From UBA2834 sp963623365 (lineage in GTDB: Bacteria; Patescibacteriota; Saccharimonadia; Saccharimonadales; Saccharimonadaceae): a stretch of 55,950 nucleotides of DNA. The notes beneath the pieces were generated by a model, which saw nothing but the letters and a program-made list of their open reading frames with translations, did not search any database and was not told where the DNA came from. Below, one piece after another: positions 49,259-55,950 of this stretch. A program made the position numbers and the translations under genes. How positions within the stretch are numbered: the first letter of the stretch is position 1; each line of letters starts with the position of its first letter. The stretch covers positions 1 through 55,950 of the forward strand of contig CAVFJY010000008.1 in NCBI GenBank assembly GCA_963623365.1, in the 5' to 3' direction.

Positions 49259-50356
49259 ATGAATAATAATACGATAGAGACCCAGACCACTAGCACCGTC
49301 ACGCCCGATGCGCCCACGTCCGCGTCACTCAATAATAGCATCATCGACATGTCAATTTCGCCCGAGAACCCTACCGGCGATGCCAATCAGACGACTAAGA
49401 AGAAGCCCAAAGTCGGACTGATTATTGGTATTATAGTTGGTATTCTAGTACTCGCTGGCGGCATTGTTGCAGCGTTTTTCATTATCAAGCATAATCAGCA
49501 TCTTGCTCAATATCGCGAAACTGCCGAGCAGCTGCTTGAAGTAATCTCGAATTCCACCAACGAAAAATCAGTCTTCTTTGCGAAAGACTTTGCTGAGTTC
49601 GACAAGGATTCCAACAATTCTCTTTATAGTACCTTTGATGACCGTTCATATATTGCCAAATACGACGACGACATCTATCTCTGTCTCAACAACAATGACA
49701 CCAAAATTAGCGGCACGCGCGATAATTTAGTTATTACTGGCATGCAAGACGAGGAGGCGTGCCTATACGCTTTCCAAGAGGGCGAGCGCGAGGCTTATCT
49801 TTATAATTACATTACTCGAAAGTATGGCTATGCTATCGATAAAAATAAGACTACCACCGAGCGGAAAGATACATATTTAATTACGACAGATAAGGGCGTT
49901 ATTTATGCTTCAGCCACACTTCGCCGTGACGTTATCGACGTCGTCGACGATCACGAAACACTTACGACCGATTATACCGATGCGAAAAATCTCCATCAAC
50001 TCGTACGTAACCGCACTCTCACCTATATTCGCGCCGACGATTTTAGCGACAGCGATTTTTTTCCAAATGACATCTCCTATAGCAGCGCTGCTACTGTCCC
50101 CCTCGTTCAGGCCTATATCGGTAATGCTAGCCAAAAGGACGTGAAAGACTGGCTGAATTACCTATCGGAATATCTCAAAAACAAATCAATTCAAAATGCC
50201 AAGATTAGCGCATGGGCTCTAGAGGGCGACTCCTCGTTGCTTGACGGCATCGCAAATTATCGCTTCATTATCGTTCTCGTAATCCATAACGGCGAACATG
50301 ATATCATTGAGGTAGATGTCTCGCAAATGAATGCTCAAAATAAATCCGCGCAATAG
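49259..50356 (+). CDS. Membrane-anchored hypothetical protein (365 aa)
   Basis: Unrecognised. A threonine-, asparagine- and proline-rich cytoplasmic N-terminus (about 1-55) precedes a basic KKKPK stretch and one strong membrane span (about 58-82). The outer part (about 85-360) is acidic, asparagine-rich and alternates beta-like and helical stretches; only two cysteines. No ribosome site is present and TATAAT lies 6 nt upstream of the ATG, so a leaderless mRNA is likely. Single gene with a terminator after it. The layout resembles the other anchored unknowns at 9259 and 17464, though no sequence similarity is evident. Confidence 0.8.
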   Translation: MNNNTIETQTTSTVTPDAPTSASLNNSIIDMSISPENPTGDANQTTKKKPKVGLIIGIIVGILVLAGGIVAAFFIIKHNQHLAQYRETAEQLLEVISNSTNEKSVFFAKDFAEFDKDSNNSLYSTFDDRSYIAKYDDDIYLCLNNNDTKISGTRDNLVITGMQDEEACLYAFQEGEREAYLYNYITRKYGYAIDKNKTTTERKDTYLITTDKGVIYASATLRRDVIDVVDDHETLTTDYTDAKNLHQLVRNRTLTYIRADDFSDSDFFPNDISYSSAATVPLVQAYIGNASQKDVKDWLNYLSEYLKNKSIQNAKISAWALEGDSSLLDGIANYRFIIVLVIHNGEHDIIEVDVSQMNAQNKSAQ

Positions 50357-50375
50357 TCACGATTGCAAAAAACAA

Positions 50376-50406
50376 GGGTCAGCAAAAGTTTTATTGCTGG
50401 CTCTTT
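50376..50406. terminator. Bidirectional terminator between convergent genes
   Basis: GGGTCAGCA/TGCTGGCTC stem of 9 pairs (two G-U), T4 on the plus strand and a T6 run a few nt beyond on the minus strand. It overlaps the end of the minus-strand gene. Confidence 0.65.
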
Positions 50407-51014
50407 TCGGAATTTAGACAAATTGTCAATCCGAAGAATGCCAGAATATAATTCGCTTCGAACCATAGAATATTTTGAGTAAAATAATCGGGTTGCAAAA
50501 TATATGACAAAATAAAATAAATCGAGAAAGTGGCAAACAACGTTGCATAAATAATTACCGTTTTGCGCTGCGCCATCATTAACGATATGATTCCGATTAG
50601 TGCCATTATGACAAACATAATTGCTGCAAAAATTTGATGGACTTGCGCAACCGCGACATTATTGGCCAGATGTGGAAAAATCGATAAAACCATTAAACAA
50701 CCCGTAAAACCAATCATTAATAAGTGCCATAGCCAATGCTTAATTCGCGCATGCGTGCTTAGGTAATAGAGCAACAGAATCACGATTAACGTATTACCAA
50801 CACCAAAACCCACCACACTTGCAGGATTCAAGCCCACGAAACGACTAATTGTTAGGCTCGCGACGCCAAAATATCCGCCAAACAACCAATAATAACCGAC
50901 AATCACTAATGTCTCGAGCGAAAATATCGCAAGCGTCAGCCAAAGTAATATGTTTGATTTCCTTATTTCGTATTTCTCCATGATATTATCAGCTCCAAAA
51001 TCATCAGCACTCAT
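50391..51014 (-). CDS. Multi-span membrane protein, DUF998-like
   Basis: 207 aa from the ATG at 51014, or 196 aa from the ATG at 50981; neither start has a clear ribosome site. Six hydrophobic spans are evident. The pattern of a serine-rich early loop, a small-residue third segment (GFGVGNTLIVILLLYYL) and a histidine-containing fourth-to-fifth segment (VAQVHQIFAAIMFV) resembles DUF998/Frag1-like proteins; this is a tentative family hint without known reaction. It is convergent with the 49259 gene and downstream of the DUF2726 pseudogene on the same strand. Confidence 0.6.
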   Translation of the reverse strand: MSADDFGADNIMEKYEIRKSNILLWLTLAIFSLETLVIVGYYWLFGGYFGVASLTISRFVGLNPASVVGFGVGNTLIVILLLYYLSTHARIKHWLWHLLMIGFTGCLMVLSIFPHLANNVAVAQVHQIFAAIMFVIMALIGIISLMMAQRKTVIIYATLFATFSIYFILSYILQPDYFTQNILWFEANYILAFFGLTICLNSEKSQQ

Positions 51015-51025
51015 TAAGCACCAAG

Positions 51026-51557
51026 CTAGCCCTCGACGCCTTTTATTGTTGTCGCGATTGCGTCAGCAATATCCTGCCTGCTCAGATCTTCCACTTTGCG
51101 AAATCTCGCTAGGGGAATTTTAGCTTGTTTGAATATTCGTTCAACTTCTTCGTCTCGCGCCATCCTATCGCTTCGCTCATGCGACGCGTCGTCCAGCTCA
51201 ATAGCGCAGACTGGTTTCATAGACTCCTTGCTAAGTAACACGAAATCGACGGATTTACCATTAATATGCCGAAATGCCGCATTTCAGTTTTGGCCATTTA
51301 CTTTATGATTCAATAATGCCGATAAATGCACTTGTGGCACAATATACCATTTCGTACCCAAAACATCATTTAGTAACTTAAAGAAACTACTCTCGCGTTG
51401 TGTCATAATATAGTTCTTAGCAAAATAACGGTAATTCGTTTTTTTTAAATTTGTCGTTATCTACATTGTTAGAGTTTTTAAAACTAACAAACATATATAT
51501 ACCACTCAATGCGGCAATAATTACTATTAGAATCCCAAAACTACTATCCATACCCAT
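51026..51557 (-). pseudogene. Broken membrane-anchored DUF2726 protein gene
   Basis: Three pieces on the minus strand join into one DUF2726-like protein. Piece 1 (51557/51551 to about 51440) encodes an N-terminal membrane span (FGILIVIIAALSGIYMFV). A homopolymer of eight A at about 51444-51451 then shifts the frame by one. Piece 2 (about 51440 to 51286) encodes RYFAKNYIMTQRESSFFKLL and WYIVPQVHLSALL, ending at an in-frame TGA. Piece 3 (51283-51026) continues NAAFRHINGKSVDFVLL and AIELDDASHERSDR, the DUF2726 core. TGA is a stop elsewhere in the window, so two separate lesions inactivate the gene. Minus-strand TATAAT (51558-51563) sits 6 nt before the second ATG. Confidence 0.8.
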
Positions 51558-51587
51558 ATTATATAATTACGCTATAATTTAATAAAT
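51558..51587. promoter_or_regulatory. Back-to-back divergent -10 elements
   Basis: Minus-strand TATAAT at 51558-51563 serves the DUF2726 pseudogene and plus-strand TATAAT at 51573-51578 ends 9 nt before the ATG at 51588. The two core promoters must overlap physically. Confidence 0.65.
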
Positions 51588-53420
51588 ATGACTGAAAGAC
51601 TTACATCAGAAACCGCTAACGCAGAACAATCAGTAAACTCAAAATGGTCCATTCTCGAAAAAGTTGCACAAAAATACGATAGCGAAGAGCGTACTCGCAT
51701 TGACCGAATTAAACAAGAAATTGAAGCAGATCCTTGGGGCAATATCGAAGAGAGTGAGATGAAGCAAGTTTCGCCTACACTTTTGCGCAAACTGGGGCGT
51801 GTCGCTCTAGATTCACTCGGCATTCGCAATAAACGCAGTGAGCGCCGCCGCAATCAAGAGGCAAGCGCTATCGCAAAACAAGAATTACGCGATGAGCAAG
51901 AAACCAAACGTCAAACAGCCATCGCAGCAGAACAGCGCCAAAAAGTCGAAGCCGAGCGTCGCGCTGCCGAATATGCGGCATGGCAATCCCAAATGGAGCA
52001 AGCCGCACTCGAACGCGACTTATCAGAGGCACATGATGTCCTAAGTTTGCGCAAGCATGATCGTCTCCGCAATCAGCGCGCTCAAGAAATGACCGAGCGT
52101 AGCCTAAATTCACGCCTCTTAACTGTCAACCATCTCGAAGAAGAAGTGCTCTCGAAAAACCCTGAAGTCGCCAAAAGAACAATCATGCACGAAGGCGGCA
52201 ACATTTCAGTCTATGATCTTAAAGGTATTCCATTCACTATGCTCACGCATACTGTCGATTACCGCAACGCCAACAAACCGGGCGAAATTGGTACCGAAAC
52301 TTATCGCGCAGTCATGGAAAATCCCGCCATCTGGGCAGAGCAACGCAGTGAGGCTGAGCAGACTACCGGTTTCGGCACCCGCAGCGGCAACGCGCGCGGC
52401 GACACGATTTCAACATCCTACACCACGTCCGGACATAATTTCGATAGTCGCGTACCGGGTGAATTAGTTTACGGTTTCGATCATGTCGTCGCCGATTCCA
52501 TCATATCGGTTTCGAACGGCGACGGTGGCACCAGCAATATGGCAGGACGCAACGAAACTACTATCAATGAGATTAATCCTTTTAAGCGCCTCGAAGGCGC
52601 AGGCAGCACTCGTATCTATAATGAAGTACTTCTACGCCGTTATTCCGAAACTGGCGCACCAAAAAAGCCAGATTATATCGTTACCGAAAACGACAAAATC
52701 ACCGAAACTATATTAAAGCACGCTAGTTACTTCAAAATCCCCATTATTAATATTCAATCCGACATCTATCGCGAGCGCATGAAACAGCATGGCCGTGAAT
52801 TGCTCGATTCAATCAGCGCATCCGATAGTTATACTGAGTTAGACCAGAAAATCGCTGAGCTCTCCAGCTTGTCCGAATATAAGCCCTTCTATCACGATTT
52901 GACTGCTATTGGTCGCGGCAGAGATATTCCGCAGCATATTAACCCTACTGAAACCGAGAGGCGCTGTTTTGAGATTAGCCAGCTCGAACTCAAGAAACGC
53001 ATCGATTTCATCGCCAATACTCTAACTAAAGCCATTGCCGACACTCAATTAGCAACCGAAAGAGGCGAATCTGCCACCACCAAACTACCGGGTACTGATT
53101 ATTTCCATATTGGTATCGAAGATGTACAAAATAGCCTCACGCGTTATCTAGATAGCGATAGTGTAAATAGTTTTTATCGCGCTCCCGGCAATTGCAATTC
53201 GGTCAATGTCAAATTCAAATTGAAAGATAGCTCACGCTTCATTGACACCTCAATTTACGACGGCGAGCACATGCTTGAAGTTGAAAAGGCCCTTACTCTC
53301 GGCACGCGTCAACAAGCTGACATCGATAATGCCGACAGTAGTTACTATGAGCGAATCGCACCGCTCGCCACGGCCTATTTTGCCGCCTATCGAGAGAACC
53401 GCGCAAAGACCAAGAAGTGA
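51588..53420 (+). CDS. Large hypothetical protein with coiled-coil N-terminus (610 aa)
   Basis: Unrecognised and without signal peptide or membrane span. Residues about 75-180 are a long charged, probably coiled-coil stretch (RSERRRNQEASAIAKQELRD and onward). A folded part follows from about 195: ISVYDLKGIPFTMLTHTVDY, VPGELVYGFDHVVADSIISV, and a block YNEVLLRRYSETGAPKKPDYIV followed by ITETILKHASYFKIPIINIQ. From memory, blocks of the last kind occur in large bacterial proteins where a residue is tied to user-defined lists of contact or effector proteins, but I cannot name the family. The last 150 residues contain a calcium- or nucleotide-unlike mixed region. No ribosome site; TATAAT ends 9 nt before the ATG. 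It uses TGA as stop. Confidence 0.75.
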   Translation: MTERLTSETANAEQSVNSKWSILEKVAQKYDSEERTRIDRIKQEIEADPWGNIEESEMKQVSPTLLRKLGRVALDSLGIRNKRSERRRNQEASAIAKQELRDEQETKRQTAIAAEQRQKVEAERRAAEYAAWQSQMEQAALERDLSEAHDVLSLRKHDRLRNQRAQEMTERSLNSRLLTVNHLEEEVLSKNPEVAKRTIMHEGGNISVYDLKGIPFTMLTHTVDYRNANKPGEIGTETYRAVMENPAIWAEQRSEAEQTTGFGTRSGNARGDTISTSYTTSGHNFDSRVPGELVYGFDHVVADSIISVSNGDGGTSNMAGRNETTINEINPFKRLEGAGSTRIYNEVLLRRYSETGAPKKPDYIVTENDKITETILKHASYFKIPIINIQSDIYRERMKQHGRELLDSISASDSYTELDQKIAELSSLSEYKPFYHDLTAIGRGRDIPQHINPTETERRCFEISQLELKKRIDFIANTLTKAIADTQLATERGESATTKLPGTDYFHIGIEDVQNSLTRYLDSDSVNSFYRAPGNCNSVNVKFKLKDSSRFIDTSIYDGEHMLEVEKALTLGTRQQADIDNADSSYYERIAPLATAYFAAYRENRAKTKK

Positions 53421-53515
53421 TATACAAAATCGTGTCGGCGCAAAGAGACCGTAATAATACCGGAGTTTTGCCACAGCGTCGCTCTTCGTAAGTACTTTCA
53501 CCCTAAGTCATTTCG

Positions 53516-53545
53516 TTCTTGCTAAAACTGCCTTGCAGGTATAAT
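53516..53545 (+). promoter_or_regulatory. Probable promoter of the surface protein gene
   Basis: TATAAT (53540-53545) with TTCTTG 18 nt upstream (53516-53521). The leader of about 85 nt contains an imperfect GATTCGA/TCGATTC hairpin. The -35 is weak. Confidence 0.5.
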
Positions 53546-53636
53546 ATTAAGTCTAGTGAGTTTGTGAAGATAAACATGAAATAAAAAGATTCGATGTGCG
53601 AGGCTCGATTCTCATAAATAAGTCCAGGAGGGATTC

Positions 53637-55739
53637 ATGAGAGTGACCGCTCGGTCTAGGAGCAATTTTTTCAAATTCGTCGGCATAGCAGCGTTGGTAT
53701 GTGGTTTTTACTTAGTAATAAATGTCCATAACAATTCTAGTGCCAGCCAACGCTACGATGCGATTCCTGGAACTTCCACTATCACATCTGGAAATACGGG
53801 CGTAATAGAAGTCTGGGGCAAATATGCGGATGGCTATGGATTAGTAGATACTTTATCTTTTTCAAAAAAAGTTTCGCCCAAGATTCTATACCTAGATGAG
53901 GAGCTTTCGTCAATTGTGATTGTAAAAAAGTATGGTTACGAAGTTAACCTTGATGAGCTTACGATTGACGGCGTCGCTCCGACAGGGTACGAAAAGAAAT
54001 TAATTTATACAGACAACGACCTAATTGAAATCGAAGATAAGGCCGAATTCAATATCTCTGGTTCTGGAAAACTCGTAATCTCGGCACGTGCACCAGCAAC
54101 AATCGCCGGGGAAGAGTACGCATTCCATTTTCCTAGCGACCAAAGTCAATATTATGATTATGCACTTGGGCAAAATAGCGGCAGTTTCGACATTTCTGTC
54201 CCCGAAAGTAAATATCTATTCCATGAAGAGATGGTCTATCCAGGTAGTGGTCATCCAGATGCGCCAATTAGCTGGTATGTTGCAGACGACGAGGATAATC
54301 TATATGTTTATGCAGAGGTGTTTGGAGATAATACTTTTGACCATGGTAAAGATTATGCTAAGGTTTACATAAAACAAGGCAACAGTATCAAGAACTACTC
54401 AGTACATACCGTAGAAGATAACGTTTACGGAAGGTGGGCATTTGAATACACAAACACGAAGCCAGAGTATCATTGGCAACATATGCTTTACTTAATTAAG
54501 GTTCCGAAGACTGATTTAGTGGCAGACAATCTCCAATTAGCGTTCGAATATTATGGAACCTTGTCTTGCGACTATACTGAATATATTAAATTCAGAAAAG
54601 TAGACGACGAAGGAAATCCTATCGCTAACACTGCCTTTGGTTTTAACTTACATGAAGAAATAATCGACACCAATCTTGAGCCAGAAAATACAGACGATGA
54701 AGGGAATGTCTATACGGATTCGGACGGTTATGTTTATTTTATAGCATCGTATTCACATCTCGACGCTAGTAGTATGCTTGGCTACGAGTATAGACGCGCT
54801 CTCATGGAGACAAATTATACTGTTCCGGCAGTAGATGACGGGAACTTGATGTCTTACGAAGAGGCCGTCGAGAGGATTCAGAATCAAAAAGACGGATGCA
54901 GCTCGACTCACTGTTATGGCTACTTTTCCGTTACGGGACAAAAGAGCGAAACGGTAAATTATCTATATAATTATTATTTGTCAGTAAACAATTATAGTCG
55001 GTATTTTACCGCGTATTATTACGAATTCAATGGTAGCTATTACTCTGCACGAAAGGTGCGTTATTATAGATGGAACTTTGATCTGCAGAAGTGGGAGCAT
55101 ACTGAAGAAAGTGGGGCTCTTGAATATTACGGTATAAATAACTGGGATACTGCAATATTCCAAGTCGGCAAATTCAAATTAGTGGAAACTTCTGCACCGG
55201 AGGAGTATATCAAAGACGACGGCTATTTGGCTTGGAGCGGCTCGTTTGAGGATTCCTATTCCGAGAATTGTGACGACTATTACATAGGCTGTGCACGGTA
55301 TTACACATTCAGTGATGTAACCAATCGCCGTAACACCTTCGACCTAGCCGGGGCCATAAATTGGCTAGATAATAATGATGCCGCAAAACGACGCCCGCTC
55401 ATGGCTAAAATTCATCTCTATCGCAATGGTATCGAAATAGCCAGTACCGATGCAGCTATGGATGAAGAGAGTCAACTGTGGCATTTTAGTTTTGCTAATC
55501 TATTGCATCTCGACAGTAACGGCAATGAGTATAAATATACTATTGCGCAAGATGAGGTTAATGGATATATCTCGGAGATAGATGGCTTCAATATAACAAA
55601 TAAATACACGCCAAGTGAAAGCAGTAGCTTGGTGACAACTAATCCTAAAACTGGAGAAATTAATATTATTGTTTATGCTGGCGCAATGCTCATACCTCTT
55701 GTTGTTACACGTCTAATCGCGCGCCGTTCAAGAAGATAG
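53637..55739 (+). CDS. Surface protein with SpaA/CnaB-type domains and an NPKTG sorting-like tail
   Basis: 700 aa exported protein, probably an adhesin or pilin-like surface protein. A basic N-terminus and hydrophobic signal (about 12-30) precede about 290 residues of beta-rich sequence. A SpaA-like domain begins near 318 (IKFRKVDDEGNPIANTAFGF) and later shows FKLVETSAPEEYIKDDG near 515, the usual end of such domains. A CnaB-like repeat spans about 578-660 (KIHLYRNGIEIAST to NGYISEIDGFNITNKY). The C-terminus has NPKTG (669-673), a hydrophobic stretch and ARRSRR, the layout of a sortase sorting signal with N in place of L. AGGAGGG lies upstream of the ATG. These domains often carry internal isopeptide bonds. 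Confidence 0.85.
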   Translation: MRVTARSRSNFFKFVGIAALVCGFYLVINVHNNSSASQRYDAIPGTSTITSGNTGVIEVWGKYADGYGLVDTLSFSKKVSPKILYLDEELSSIVIVKKYGYEVNLDELTIDGVAPTGYEKKLIYTDNDLIEIEDKAEFNISGSGKLVISARAPATIAGEEYAFHFPSDQSQYYDYALGQNSGSFDISVPESKYLFHEEMVYPGSGHPDAPISWYVADDEDNLYVYAEVFGDNTFDHGKDYAKVYIKQGNSIKNYSVHTVEDNVYGRWAFEYTNTKPEYHWQHMLYLIKVPKTDLVADNLQLAFEYYGTLSCDYTEYIKFRKVDDEGNPIANTAFGFNLHEEIIDTNLEPENTDDEGNVYTDSDGYVYFIASYSHLDASSMLGYEYRRALMETNYTVPAVDDGNLMSYEEAVERIQNQKDGCSSTHCYGYFSVTGQKSETVNYLYNYYLSVNNYSRYFTAYYYEFNGSYYSARKVRYYRWNFDLQKWEHTEESGALEYYGINNWDTAIFQVGKFKLVETSAPEEYIKDDGYLAWSGSFEDSYSENCDDYYIGCARYYTFSDVTNRRNTFDLAGAINWLDNNDAAKRRPLMAKIHLYRNGIEIASTDAAMDEESQLWHFSFANLLHLDSNGNEYKYTIAQDEVNGYISEIDGFNITNKYTPSESSSLVTTNPKTGEINIIVYAGAMLIPLVVTRLIARRSRR

Positions 55740-55848
55740 CTTTCTAGAGAGAGCATTAACTTACTTATCTGCGCAATGTACTTTTTATTGAGCGAATCAG
55801 CCGTCACAAGACGGGCGTAGACGAAGATGTAATCAGCAAGCAGTATCA

Positions 55849-55941
55849 TTTGTTGACGATACCGGCACTATCTTCGTGAACTGGGATAATGGCTCCAGCC
55901 TCGGCATTGTATACGGGGTCGACTACATTGGGAAATTGTGA
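55849..55941 (+). pseudogene. DUF4314-like C-terminal remnant
   Basis: In frame, SFVDDTGTIFVNWDNGSSLG followed by IVYGVDYIGKL and a TGA stop closely matches the C-terminal half of DUF4314 domains. The N-terminal half of the domain and a start codon with a ribosome site are not found in the same frame upstream, where the frame closes near 55794. It is best read as a decayed fragment, possibly phage-derived. Confidence 0.6.
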
Positions 55942-55950
55942 CTCTCACTT

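Noticed and set aside
51283..51286. TGA in the DUF2726 gene as a recoded sense codon (UGA = Gly or Trp)
   Set aside because: TGA ends trxA, the arylsulfotransferase and the 610-aa gene, and a separate frameshift also breaks the same gene.
51440..51455. Programmed frameshift at the A8 run of the DUF2726 gene
   Set aside because: The required shift is +1 (or -2), not the -1 expected on such a slippery run, and a downstream stop remains.
1..55950. CRISPR array, insertion sequence or integrase
   Set aside because: No regularly spaced direct repeats, transposase or recombinase motifs were seen on either strand.

Overview
The window looks like a chromosome segment of a Patescibacteria (CPR) bacterium, most likely a Saccharibacteria (TM7) member. 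The evidence is as follows. The S10/spc/alpha ribosomal protein cluster is nearly complete but rpmD (L30) is missing between rpsE and rplO, a known CPR trait. adk and map are absent after secY. Ribosomal proteins L33, L36, S14 and S4 all lack zinc-binding cysteines. Lipid precursors are handled by cytidylyltransferase and acyltransferase genes rather than synthesis genes. Small single-membrane-span proteins of unknown function are frequent. TGA is used as a normal stop codon (trxA, the arylsulfotransferase, the 610-residue gene), so this is not a UGA-glycine lineage such as Gracilibacteria or Absconditabacteria. The phylum call is inference from gene content; no database search was made.

Layout. 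0.2-4 kb: unknown genes plus a protein joining a sigma-70 region-4-like helix-turn-helix to repeated RNA polymerase alpha-CTD-like domains. 4-9 kb (minus strand): a zinc-type CDF transporter, a TasA/CalY-like secreted protein, and a compact trxA-trxB-sufC-sufB redox and Fe-S operon. 9-14 kb: L33, a membrane-anchored unknown, then secE-nusG-rplK-(two cdsA-like genes)-rplA on the minus strand. 14-24 kb: alpha-glucan phosphorylase, a PlsC-like acyltransferase, tRNA-Gln(CUG), a VirB2-like pilin fused to a C39-like peptidase, an ABC-F ATPase, an arylsulfotransferase, a six-span membrane protein and a small HD (alarmone-hydrolase-like) protein. 24-32 kb: rpsL-rpsG, a GH13 glucosidase, fusA, tuf and a ManC-like nucleotidyltransferase, each unit with its own terminator. 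32-49 kb: rpsJ, the S10-spc-alpha cluster broken by an inverted thyX, with a sortase-like gene lacking its catalytic residues after secY, ending in rplQ-rplM-rpsI. 49-56 kb: accessory region with membrane-anchored unknowns, a DUF2726 pseudogene with two lesions, a 610-residue unknown protein, a large SpaA/CnaB-type surface protein with an NPKTG sorting-like tail, and a DUF4314 remnant.

Gene expression signals are unusually readable. Promoters repeatedly show TTGACT/TTGACA, a 17-nt spacer and an extended -10 (TGN-TATAAT). Almost every transcription unit ends in a strong hairpin with a T-run. Several genes have TATAAT only 6-9 nt before the ATG with no Shine-Dalgarno, predicting leaderless mRNAs. 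Several translation genes carry structured leaders, most clearly the rplC leader (32763-32822) and the tuf leader (29510-29539).

The most interesting candidates are the surface and host-contact set (NPKTG adhesin, VirB2-C39 fusion, CalY-like protein, inactive sortase-like protein tied to secY), the sigma4/alpha-CTD chimera, the thioredoxin-Suf operon, and the two-halved ThyX inserted in the spc cluster.
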